64,000 bases of DNA, taken from Ianthella basta (lineage: Eukaryota > Porifera > Demospongiae > Verongiida > Ianthellidae). Each line of letters starts with the position of its first letter. Position 1 is the stretch's first letter. The position numbers were made by a program, and so were the translations under genes. The stretch is taken from contig OZ025874.1 of the NCBI GenBank assembly GCA_964019415.1, positions 4,739,196 to 4,803,195 of the forward strand, in the 5' to 3' direction. A model generated the notes under the pieces. It did no database searches, had not been told where the DNA came from, and worked only from the letters and a program-made list of their open reading frames with translations. This document shows positions 45,286 to 55,789 of the stretch, in pieces.

Positions 45286-45790
45286 CCAAATTGTGCAAAC
45301 CTGTATCATTGCTCTTCAGTAGGCACCCCCACCTACCCTTAAGTCGACCAAAGGCATTTTCGGTAACAAATCTAGCTCTACTGAGCTGATGGTTAAACTT
45401 CATCTGCCTATGTGTCAGTGTCCCATAATCTGAGTATGGATTCATCAGCCAAGGTAAAAGGGGTCATGCTGGATCACCAAGGAGCAGCAATGGAACATTT
45501 TGCCCACAAATGTTCCTCTTCCTATCAGGAAAGAGAGTCCCTGCCTGACCTATAGCAAGAATATCAGAATTCGATAGTATTCTGGCATTGTGCACACTCC
45601 CCGGCCATCCGATGTAAATGTCCATAAACTGGCATTGGTGGTCCACTACAGCTTGCATCACTATTGAATGAAATTGCTTCCTGTTCCAGTAATCTTTTGC
45701 ATTCTCATTTGGAGCAATGATGGGGATGTGTATCATGTATGGCTCCAACACACTGTGGGAATTGCCATCACTGCTGAAATCCATTCACCA
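45215..45790 (-). pseudogene. PIF/Harbinger transposase
   Basis: The minus strand encodes YWNRKQFHSIVMQAVVDH, DIYIGWPGSVHNARILSNS, GDPA-stop-PLL, YSDYGTLTHRQMKFN and SRARFVTENAFGRLKGRW. These are the Harbinger DDE blocks. The second acidic residue (normally GxPGSxHD) is Asn here, and a TGA at 45,466-45,464 sits where Tyr is usual. The first-Asp region near 45,735 is frameshifted. The third acidic residue (ENAFGRLKGRW) is kept. The protein cannot be functional. Confidence 0.85.
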
Positions 45791-46047
45791 CAGTTTCCAA
45801 ATCCCTCCCTCGTGGCATTCACACATACTGTGTTGCAAAGGCGCTAATAATCACACTGCAGACTTGGTGGACTATTCCACAAGCAGTGCATGGAAATCCC
45901 AATGCCAAACAGATGGCTGAAAACGCAAATCAGTACTCGATCCGGGTTTGAATCTGGTTTCTTAATCTGGATTAGCGCGTCTGTGTGAAAGGGATTTGTT
46001 CACATGCACAATACATCTTGCACAGCACTATCATCCACCTGATGCAG

Positions 46048-46145
46048 GGTTTGGTTAGTCTCGCATAGCCAGCCCCTTTCCTTCATTTCTGCTGTTGTGC
46101 AATAGAGAGGAAAGGGTCTGGTCAACTGCCTATACCATTTTTGTT
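46048..46145 (-). repeat. Small foldback repeat (pair with 48.6 kb)
   Basis: GTCTCGCATAGCCAGCCCC and GGAAAGGGTCTGGTCAACTG mirror each other in part, and the whole is an inverted relative of 48,590-48,705. Confidence 0.65.
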
Positions 46146-46160
46146 CTGAGCACACAGAAG

Positions 46161-48325
46161 TTCAATCAATCAATCAATAAATCAATCAATAAAGGATACA
46201 TATCTCCAGTTGCTGGAGGTCATCCCTAAGACAAACAGTCCTAAGACAGTATATACTATGTCATTCTAAACATTAAATACCGGTACATAAATCACTGAAA
46301 ATTATCACTCCGCCTCATCCTTGGTCTACCTCTTGGCCTTCTTCCTTCCATCTCTCCTACATACATCTTCTTCGTCACTCTGTCGCTGTTTATATCATTC
46401 AATCTGCCCTTCCAATTTTCCTGCCTTCTTCTTATCACATCAAATACGCTTTCCTGCCCCAGTTGCTGTCTACTATCTTCACTACTTATTCTCTCCATTT
46501 TACTTACTCCTTGTATTCTTCTTAAGGCAGCAGGAGTGGCTCATGTGTCGAAATCAATTCTGCATAATTTTCAGTACGGTGCGTGAAATACATGTCTGAA
46601 GTTTGGAGTCGATTACTTCTTGCCTGAGTGAGTTATAGAAGACAGAAAAGTAGCCAAAAGGTGTTGCACTAGAGGTCTTAGGTAATTTATTGATGAGACA
46701 AATGCTTACAGGTAACACACAATCGGCATTCCAATACTTCTTGGCTACATTCTGTACTCCGCAATGGAATTATAAGCTGTTCCAGTTTGTCAGCCCATCT
46801 CCAACGCTGGATGTGCCGTTTATAAGTTCTCCAGGTTGCTGTCAGAGATAAATACCCTTCTAGCGATCTATACGTAAATCGACTGTTGCAGACTCTCAAG
46901 CTAAGCCATTTCAATCTAGAAACAGCTACAACCGCACTTTATCAACGACGAAGCCCAAACTATTGCTGTGTGTTCAGCGTGTGAAGAACAGTTAGCTGAT
47001 CTGGTCTCAGTTTACATAGTTGCCACGCTTCACCCGTCTCTTGACGAGGAATTCTCTTGCTTCAATTCTTGGTCGAGACATCGCTCCCTTGGATACTTGA
47101 GCCTTCACAACAATGCCACTGAGCTCCTAAAGAACTCAACAACTATCTACAGACGGTGGACTGAATTGCCACCATCTTAGATCTGAAGCTTTGAAGTAAA
47201 GGTGTGAAAATCAATCAATTATCTGTCTGAGTGTGCGTAAAGACTGAAATCGGTAGTTCTTTCACAGTGAAAACCTTTTAAGCACAAAAGAAGCTTTCAG
47301 GTGGTTTCTTGGAAGCAGCCCTGTATATGCATTTAAGGGTTTTCGCTGTATCCAACTTACTGTACTCAGCAGTGTGTGGGACCAAGGTGCTGCTTGGCTA
47401 TCTAGTTGGCAACAACACGAACACAGCGAAAGTGACTGTACATGACAATGCGCAAGAAACTATGGCAGGGCACTTAGAAAATCGTAATCGTGGGTAAGAG
47501 ATATTTCAAAATTTGGAACTTTGTAATGAAAAGTCAATAACTCCACTATGCAAGCAAATATGTAAGTGTCTTGCCATACATTTATGCGCACATACCAGTA
47601 GGCACAATAGTCCAGCTTTGGTAGTGCTCAGTCTTTCAGAGGAAAACTAGATAGATTTTTTGTGGCGTTGTTTGAAGTCATTTCCTGGGAAAGTTTTCAT
47701 CTTTTAATTAGATTATTTGAATAACGGAAGTGTCAATCAATTTATGATTCACGCTATAATATGGGAAATTTCCTTGTTTATCACATTTGTAATAATTCAG
47801 ATGATTGGTTGTATGGTTTTAGAGTTACATAACCAGAAGTAATGTACCCTAAAGGAAGCTTTGAGCCACAGGTTCATTTGTGTTGCCTGCACTTTCAGCT
47901 TCTGCTGCTTTGTCAAGCTCTATGCCTCACAACCATACAACAAAGACGGCATCACTGTGGCATTGCCTACTTTCAACCTTGTGCCATTACTAAACTCTCT
48001 CTTAAATACTGTCTTACTCATTCCTCCAATCATTCTCGTAGCACTCCCAATTCTTGCCTCCACTTCCTTCTGCAGCATACCATCACTACTTATCATCACC
48101 CCCAAATATTCATTTCATCTACCTGCTCAATAGCCTGGTCGCCAACTCTCACTCCACAGTCACTTCTCTCCCTTGCTATCTTCATCACTTTTATCTTCTT
48201 CCAATTTATCTTCGAGTCTCATCTAGCCATTGCCGCACTCAATACCTACAAATTGCTCTGCAGCCCCTCTTCCGACTCCGCAATCAACACCATGTCACCA
48301 CAGAAGTTGGGGCTCATTAACAATC
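46161..48325 (-). pseudogene. Non-LTR retrotransposon RT, split copy with (TTGA)n tail
   Basis: The minus strand from 48,325 carries the RT region after motif C: YLGVMISSDGMLQKEVEAR, IGGMSKTVFKRE, NATVMPSLLYGCEA-stop, QATQMN (near 47,865). The protein then resumes 1.3 kb away at 46,535 with LRRIQGVSKMERISS, VIRRRQENWKGRLND and EMEGRRPRGRPRMRR, stop at 46,294-46,292. The 3' tail is a 4-base microsatellite (ATTGATTGATTTATTGATTG on minus) at 46,161-46,192. The intervening 46,540-47,865 is foreign. Confidence 0.75.
46540..47865. other. About 1.3 kb inserted in the LINE, nature unknown
   Basis: The insertion is inferred because the LINE protein is interrupted. The ends show GTGGCTCA (46,538) and TGAGCCAC (47,864-47,871), a possible 8-base terminal inverted repeat. 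A minus-strand frame at 46,914-46,687 (RWRWADKLEQLIIPLRS) has no recognised family. Confidence 0.4.
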
Positions 48326-48589
48326 AGTAACCATGGTAAAGTCCCGTTGTTAACAGGAAAGTGTTACAGATCGGCCGGTAGCGACAAGACAATGAGCTCT
48401 AGCCATCAAGTGCTTTCAAACATTGCTGGATTGTTTGGAGTCGAAGTATTGAAGGAGAAGCAGGAGAACCAGGCTTATCAGAGCGAACGTGCAGCTGCTA
48501 TAATCATCTATGCTATAACCCACTTCGCACTTTGATTCGCGTATGTGTCATGGTTACGTTTACGCAGAACATCCGGTTCCGTAAGATGC

Positions 48590-48705
48590 AGAACAAAAAC
48601 GGTATAGGCTGTTGACCAGACCCTTCTCCCCAAACAATGATGTCATTAATTAAAAAATGGAGGGGAGAAGCGGTCTGGGCTACGTGAGACTAGGGTTTGG
48701 TTGGG
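48590..48705 (+). repeat. Small foldback repeat
   Basis: CCAGACCCTTCTCCCC is mirrored by GGGGAGAAGCGGTCTGG around an AT-rich centre. Followed by TACGTGAGACTAGGGTTTGG, shared in inverted form with 46.05 kb. The rest of 48,330-49,100 has no recognised gene. Confidence 0.75.
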
Positions 48706-49177
48706 ACACAGTGCCATCCATTATAGATACTCTACAGTACACATCTGTTGTGGTTGCATTTGTTGAACGTCTATAGCAAGCTATATGGCGCAGCTGTAGT
48801 TTTAGATTTGGAGAGGGCGCAGTAAGCTTGATCCTTGTCAGACACACTCAGCAGGCTACTTCCTGCTGTTCTACAGTACTGCATTTGTATTGCAGCTGAC
48901 AAAAACCCGTGCACGAAACATATTCTTCTGCACAATAAATGAGGCAGTGATACTGTGTTGCAGAAGTGCATTCATTCTTCGTTTTGCAAGTGCTGGCTTT
49001 CTGTTGGTGACAAAATCACAAGCTGAATGCCTGCCTCATTCAGCAATTCTGGGACTTTGACCCTACTCTTCCTCATCGCTGCTCTCTGTCTCACTCTCAC
49101 ATTGATCCCAAAGTCATGAAATGGCAGGTCGGCACTGAATTGAAACGAAAGCGGAGATTCTGCTGGTGCGAAAAAAA

Positions 49178-52100
49178 ATGGCGGAAAGTCGGAAAGTTGT
49201 TATTGCTGGTGCCCTGCTCGTTCTCGCTGCCCGCCTCGCCTCCTGTGCTCAGGACTTCAGAACAAGCCAAATCCATCCTGAACAATCTAACTGTGTGTTG
49301 CTTGCTCCCGAATTCGAAGTTTCTTTGTCATCAGCCCTCGCGCTACGTTCCGGTTCTCCCCCTTTGCCTCGGCGGGTAGATGTTCGGTGCTCTTCGGAAC
49401 GTAAGAGGTGCTCTACTCCACCGAAAGTACTGTCTAGTCCTTGGCTTCTCCTGCTGGTGCTGTGCGGCGATGTCGAGGCAAACCCCGGACCTGTTTGTGG
49501 GCAATAGCGCCTTCACAGGAGGTGCGACACAGACGCTACCGCTAATGGAAGGAAGACGATCAGGATGACCAGTCTGACCGTGGTGCACCTGAACGCCCGA
49601 AGTCTCTACGCCACTTTGACGATGTTGCTGCCCTCGTGTCTACTCATCGCCCTGACATCCTGGCCATTTCAGAAACATGGTTGGACACTTCGGTTGGTGA
49701 CGGTGAGATACATATACCTGGATACTCCTTGTTTCGTAGTGATCGCAACCGTTGCGGCGGTGGTGTTGCTATATACTGTGCTGATCATCTGCCCTGCTGT
49801 GTACTTTCCTCTGGTGTCTCTGCTTCTGGTGTTGAGTTTCTCTGGGTTTCTATCAAGTCAGCCTGCTTCCACCCTTCCCTTGCCCTTGGTTGCTTCTTCC
49901 GTCCACCTAGTTCTTCTGCCCAGTCCGTCCATGATGTTTGTGACAATATCGAGTCTGTGATGGTTTCTAGGAAACATGTGCTTGCCTGTGGAGATTTCAA
50001 CATTGACATGTCTAACCTGGACAAACCTTACTCCAGGGCATTCCAAAACTTCATAACTTCCCATTCTCTCACACAACCTATCTCCCATCCTACTCGCTAC
50101 TCTGGTGCTTCCAACTCTATCTTGGACCTGTTTCTTGTTTCACGAGATGTTCCTATCTCCAAACCCCTTATTCTTGATTCCTCATTTTCTGACCACCTGC
50201 CCATCCTTCTTCAACTTAACTGTGCTGTTCCCAAACCTCCTCCCACCTTAATCACCCATTGTTCCTTCAAAAACTTCTCAAAATCCATCTTCGAAGCTGA
50301 TCTCTCTTTAGTGCCTTGGTCCATCATTAATGTATTTGATGATCCCGATGACAAAGTAGATACATTTAACAGGCTGTTCATGGAAGCTCTAGACATACAT
50401 GCCCCACTGAAGACAGTTAGAGTAAAGAAGAATCCCACACCTTGGATCGACAAGACAATTCGACGTGAGATGGACAGATGAGACCGGCTGTTCCGCTTCT
50501 ACCATCGGAACCCTTCTGTTGCTTCTAGAGACATATACAAGGCTCAGCGAAACCGTGTTGTCTGGTTACAGCGCAAAGCCAAGTATGAGTACTTCCACCA
50601 GCTGATCAGTAGAAAATCACATCCCTCAGCTATCTGGAACACACTGAAGCTGGCTACTTCTTCCACCTCATCTTCCAGCAACTGGTCTTCCTTCAACTCT
50701 GATTCTGCCTCCATCGCTAACACTCTCAATGGCCACTTTGCCTCTGTCAGCTCCTCCAGTCTTTCTCCATCCCCTCCTTCACCTCCTATTCAGTCTCGTC
50801 ATCCACCTACCCTTACTCTTTCCCCTACCACCCCTGAGTGGTGTGAGGATGTTCTTGCTTCTCTGAAACCAAGGTGTGCTGCTGGTCTTGATCTTATACC
50901 TTCCTCTGCCCTCATTGCTGCTCGCTCTGTCATTTGCTACCCTCTGTGCTCTATCCTGAACTCATCCATTGCTTCATCTGTCTTCCCTGGACCCTGGAAG
51001 TGTGCTTCCATTAAGCCACTTCACAAAGGTGGTGACTGTGCTATTCCCTCAAACTATCATCCTATCTCCCTTCTTCCTGTTGCCAGCAAGCTCCTAGAAA
51101 AACATGTCCAAAAGCAGCTTTCTGTTCATCTCAATTCCAACAACCTTCTCTTTCCTTACCAGTCTGGCTTCCGTCCTTCTCACTCTACCCAAACTCTTCT
51201 CCTTCATTGTCTTGATAAGTGGTACAAAGCACTAGACAGCAAGAAGCTTGTAGGAGTAGTATTTCTAGACATTTCCAAGGCCTTCGACACTGTGAACCAT
51301 GATCTTCTCCTATCAAAGCTGTTCCATCTTGGTCTTTCTCCATCCACTGTTTCTTGGTTCAAGTCATACCTCTCTAATCGTTCTCATGTTACTAGGGTCG
51401 CTAATTCCTTCTCTTCACTTGGCTTTCCATGCTCAGGTGTACCACAAGGCTCGGTCCTTGGTCCTACCCTCTTCTCTGCCTTCATCAATGATCTTCCTTC
51501 TGTCCTTCCTCCTGACTCTACTGTACTCTTCGCAGATGACACCACTATCTTCATCATTAGTGATGATCTTCCTTCTCTCAACTCTGCTCTTCAACTCACT
51601 CTTGACTTGGCAAACTTGTGGCTAGAAAGTAATGGCCTGCAGCTCAACACCTTGAAAACTAAGTGCATGCTGATACACTCAACACGAAAGAAGGTCAACA
51701 GTGGACTGGAGTTGATGATTGATGGTATGGAAGTAGAACAGGTTCGGTTTTTCAAGTTTCTTGGAGTCTTGGTGAACAACACTCTCACCTGGTCTGACCA
51801 CATCGACATGGTCTGCAACAAGGTCACCCGTGGCCTCAATCTCCTACGTCGTCTTTCTTGGTTTCTCCCTCAGCCTCTCCTTCTTCTCTACCTCAAGTCC
51901 TACATTCTTCCCACTTTTGACTACTGTGATGTTGTTTGGTCTGTGTGCACTAGGGATGAAGCTCTTCGCTTGGAAACCCTGCTGAACTTTGCTTGCCGTA
52001 CTGTTCTCCGTAGGCGTAGAGATTATTCTGCTTCTTCCGCTCGTGGTGAACTTGGTCTCTCCACCCTTTCCGCAAGAAGAAAGCTCCACCTGGCCCAAAC

Positions 52101-52344
52101 CATGTTTAAATGTTTGTCTTCTCAGTCTCCTCCTTATCTTTCTCAACTTTTCTCTTCACCAAACTCTCACTACAACACTCGTTCTTCTACTTGCCAACTC
52201 AATCTTCCTTCTTCAAGAACTTGCTTCGGGCAAAAGGCTTTCAGTTTTGCTGGTGCTTCCTTGTGGCGGTCTCTTCCGAAGAACATCAGAACTTGTGCAG
52301 ACTTCGGAGCTTTTTCAAAACTCTGTGAGGCACACTTATTGTGA
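49178..52344 (+). pseudogene. L2-type polyprotein: signal peptide, 2A, endonuclease, reverse transcriptase
   Basis: ATG at 49,178 starts MAESRKVVIAGALLVLAARL, a signal-peptide-like stretch with a plausible cut after SCA. A 2A motif ends the first module (49,466-49,492). TAG at 49,505-49,507, a one-base loss near 49,610 and TGA at 50,479-50,481 (in place of an expected Arg) are the only visible defects. Everything else from 49,636 to 52,344 is one frame. The APE-type endonuclease shows ISETWLD, GGGVAIYC, CGDFNID and FSDHLPI. The RT shows VVFLDISKAFDTVNHDLL (motif A), GVPQGSVLGPTLFSAFIND (B) and FADDTTIF (C), then YLKSYILPTFDYCDVVW and a normal C-terminus. The enzyme nicks genomic DNA and primes reverse transcription of its own RNA. 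Confidence 0.9.
49466..49492 (+). other. 2A ribosome-skipping motif
   Basis: The bases encode GDVEANPGP, preceded by the hydrophobic LLLLVLC. This fits the 2A consensus D-V/I-E-x-N-P-G-P, where the ribosome fails to join the last Gly and Pro and continues, yielding two proteins. 2A motifs are known near the N-terminus of some L2-like and trypanosome LINEs. Activity here is inferred from sequence. Confidence 0.9.
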
Positions 52345-52618
52345 ACACTGTCCTTACTAGCTATCAAGATCATTATTTCAATTTACTCCAACTTTTAGGT
52401 ATTTATCAGTTGCACGAAATTGACCCATTAACATAACTTAGCCAAAATATTATGTTTATATTGCCACTATTTAATAAAATTTGATTGTTTGTACTAGTGT
52501 TTGTCTTGAGTTCATGTATTTTTTGCCTTTCTTTTCTGGGTGCCATTTACAGTAGCCATTGGCTAACGGTTCCCCAGGTAAAATAAGAATACCTGATACC
52601 TGATACCTGATACCTGAA

Positions 52619-54229
52619 TTTGTGGAAGCTAGAGTTGCTGAGAGTAGAGATCATCTGCGGCGAGGTTATTCCTGCTTGGTCAACAGCTACACTCGCTTCT
52701 CTGGGCGAGCTACTACTGTACCTGCTAGTGATGGGCCTGCGTTCCCTAGCACCTTCCTTACTTAGCATGAAATCGATCATCATTCGCGCATGCTTTCCTT
52801 ATACGGCAACAGAACATATAACACCCCCACTCAGGATGTGGCTGACTAATAAGCACTCATCTGGTGCCCCGTGTACATAAGCTAGCCACATCCCTCCTGA
52901 AGGTGTTATAACTAATACATACAAAATGTGATCCAATTATTAATTAGATATTGTTGTGTCCAGAATATACCCTGTGAAGACTTGATCAGGATGTTAATCA
53001 ATTAGATACCTTTGCACTGGTCAGCAATGCACGAAAGCAATGCACCTGAATGCCTGGCTCGTTATAGAAAATGAGCCATGTACACACAGTGAACTTGCCA
53101 ATATCAACAACCACATAGCTAGGCAGCTTGCTGGTTAGCTATTCTGCCCTGACGGGAGAAATGCATAGCTACTTTGCTAGCTAGCTATGCCCAGAAGCAT
53201 TTTGTCTGAGGAGGACATGACACTTGGGCTGTGTGTGCAATGAAAAACAAGTCCAGAGCATGGCAGAAAGTGCTGATCGAGGGAGCTTCGAGAGTAGCTT
53301 TGTGAGATAGCGCTATAGCTAGCTGCTATCCCAGGATCCCAGTCATTTAATTTGTTGGAAAGTGTCCTCAGGATTTACATAGTGAGTGCAATCGTAGTCC
53401 ACTGTGATCAAACCTTCCGGGAAGATTATTGCAGTGCTTACTAAGCTCCGCATCTGAATCAGGATCGAAGTTGAAGACCAAGTACATCAGAATTGGTGAC
53501 TAGTGACACTCACCCTACACCAAGAGTGAATGGTGGGGAAATTGCTGAGATAACTGATTTCAGGTACCTTAGTAATGCAGATAATGTCGTCCCAAAAGGA
53601 TTTTGCAGTACGGCGTACGTGTGCGTATGATGCAGCAAACAAATAGTGCCATGTGATATGGGGGTCTGGAGGCTCCGCCTACCCAGTTCTATGACAAGAG
53701 GCCACAAGGCTCATTCTCAGCCACATGTCTAGGCTACTGCTTGGGTGAGTCACAGGAGTTATCCTGATGAGCCCCAACACATGCATGATCATAGTATGGT
53801 TGCATTAGGTACACCATCCCTCATCCAAGTCTGTATTCATGAGATGAACGTGACTGATTGCAGCCTATATCTTTGGCCTACAACCCACCATTTCCCTCCC
53901 CCCCCATAATAGACTGGTGAATGGAACTGGAAAAACGTATGCCCTCCTCCCATACTCTCACCCTATTCTGCAAAATAAAACGATCAGGATCTGTCATCCC
54001 CAGCAAACCAACACATATAACAGACTAAAGGGTATGCCGCACTTTCGTAGAAAGGTGTCAATGTAAACAAGGAATTGACCGCAATGAATAATTTTGACGA
54101 ACTACAAAAGCAAATTAGCTATTCGTCGTTTGCTCAACAATAAGTAAGTAATAGCTACTAAGCTCCTGAGGTTGTAAGTTGTAGTCATAAATTAGCATGC
54201 AAGCAGCTGACGCCTGGCTGTTCCTTTGA
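52619..54229. other. No gene recognised
   Basis: Short open frames only. GCTAGCTAGCTAT-type tracts occur near 53,175. This is part of the large PLPBP intron. Confidence 0.5.
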
Positions 54230-54370
54230 AATGACTCCTGGTGGTGACTCACGATTGAGCATAGGTTCCTTTTCCTCCATGCAGGAATAACCCTTCAAAG
54301 TAAATGGAGCTGACTCCTGTTGGTTCCTTGAGATGACTCCTGGTTGTTTCCTTGAGCTGATTCATTGTTG
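54230..54370 (+). repeat. Short minisatellite (TTCCTTGAGATGACTCCTGG)
   Basis: Units of about 23-28 bases (TTCCTTTGAAATGACTCCTGG, TTCCTTGAGATGACTCCTGG, TTCCTTGAGCTGATTCATTG) repeat imperfectly. Confidence 0.7.
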
Positions 54371-54534
54371 TGAAATGCAGGAAACTTTCATTTCGCAAGC
54401 CTTAGCTGTAAAAGCCCAATGAGGACACTCTTCAGATAGCGCTTAGAAGGTAGGACCATGTTCGCTGCGAATCCTTTGGTCAGTTTTGGACATTAATGTG
54501 AACAAAAAAATGACCTAGGTCTATACTGCCACAG

Positions 54535-55760
54535 CTTCACTCGCTGCCCATCTGGAAGCCAGCGAGGGCTAACCGAGTTCCCACCGCATGTCAGTGGCAG
54601 ATGCATCCATGTGTCTGCACAGGATGATGCGAACGTAGTTGTGGATACGTCCTAGACCCCTGCTTTGGTCTTCTGTGCATGTGTCCCAGACTGCATCTGC
54701 ATAGATGAGGTGAGGGAAGATGTATGCATTGTACATGGTGCAAAGGGCTTGCCTAGGTAAGATCCATGCCAATCAGCAGAGGAGGCCAATCCCCTCGACT
54801 GCTTTGCTGCAGTCAAAATCAATATGCTGGCTCCAAGAGAGTGTGTCACTAATTATCACACCGAGGTATTTGTACTTCTGAACCTGTTGAATGTGGGTAC
54901 CGTTGAGTTGAACTTCAAGGGGTGGCAGGGATCTCCGACGACAAGAATGGATTAGCATGCACTTCGTCTTTGCCACATTGTGTAGACCACTCTCAAATAG
55001 CCATCTGTGTGCAGTGGCTAAGGCACATAATAGCTTGATAGAAATGTCAGTCGTGGAGTGGCCAATAACATGCAGTGTGGTATCATCTGCAAACATGACT
55101 GTAGACACCCCTTCAATGTGAGATGGCAAACTGTTCACAAATAGTGTGGAGTGGAGTGGTCCAAGAACAGAGCCCTGGTGGACTCCAGAGCTGACCACAG
55201 CCTCATCAGAGCTGTTGCCGTCAATGGCAGTGCACTGGCGTCGCTCTCTAAGGTAGCTATTGAACCACTCACAAGTAGCAGGGTCAGATCTAAGGTCAAC
55301 AAGATGAGGGAGGAGCAAAGTAAGGTAAAAAGCATCAAAGGTTTGTTTGGCAATATCAAGAAAGACAGCACCAACAACAAGGCCTCTGTCAAGAGCTGAG
55401 TACCATTCATTGGTAACATACAGTAGTGTGGTTGTGATGGAGTGACCGGGACGAAATCCTGATTGCCATGGAGACAGCAGATTATGGTCCTGAAGATGAG
55501 AAATCACCTGGTCCCTGATTACTGCCTCAAGGACTTTGCTGGTCACAGGGAGGAGGGAGTTAGGCTTGTAGTTGGTGAGTACATCTCTTGAGCCACCCTT
55601 GTGCAAGGGCTTCACCAGGGCCTCTTTCCAGACAGATGGAAGCAAACATGTAGATATTGATAAATTGATAATGGAACAAACAACGACAGGACTAGCAATC
55701 TTCAACATGGAAGAGGGTATGCCATCAAGGCCAATACTCTTCCGGATGACAGATCGTTAT
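54535..55760 (-). pseudogene. CR1/L2-type LINE relic, RT domain
   Basis: The minus strand reads SSMLKIASPVVVCSIIN, KPLHKGGSRDVLTNY, FRPGHSITTTLLYV, VVGAVFLDIAKQTFDAF (motif A), GVHQGSVLGPLHSTLFVN (B), VMFADDTTLHVIG (C), MLIHSCRRRSLPPLEVQLN and KYKYLGVIISDTLSWSQHID. After frameshifts near 54,780 it ends with YIFPHLIYADAVWDTCTED and ATDMRWELG. It is truncated upstream at about 55,760 against the Penelope-like relic. It is a sister of the fragments at 16.5 and 28.1 kb. Confidence 0.88.
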
Positions 55761-55789
55761 TGAATTTGTTCTGAGAGGCCTGCGTGTGC

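Larger units (their letters stand above)
43812..45993. mobile_element. PIF/Harbinger DNA transposon, about 2.2 kb
   Basis: Ends are CCTCTTTCACACGGAC (left) and the mirror of CCCTTTCACACAGAC (right), followed on both sides by AACCCGGATTAA/AATCTGGATTA-type sequence. Two convergent genes lie inside, a Myb/SANT-like protein on plus and a DDE transposase on minus, the usual Harbinger pair. A clear 3-bp target duplication is not visible. Both genes are broken. Confidence 0.8.
49130..52618 (+). mobile_element. CR1/L2-type LINE, nearly full length
   Basis: One protein-coding unit (49,178-52,344), a 3' UTR of about 245 bases and a 3' tail of ACCTGAT heptamers (52,591-52,618), as usual for L2/CR1 elements that end in short repeats. 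The 5' boundary is not sharp; I place it before the ATG. It lies in the large PLPBP intron, antisense to that gene. This is the best preserved LINE in the window. Confidence 0.85.

Noticed and set aside
43812..45993. Exact Harbinger target duplication (TWA)
   Set aside because: The flanks read AAA on the left and ATT on the right, so no clean 3-bp duplication can be claimed.
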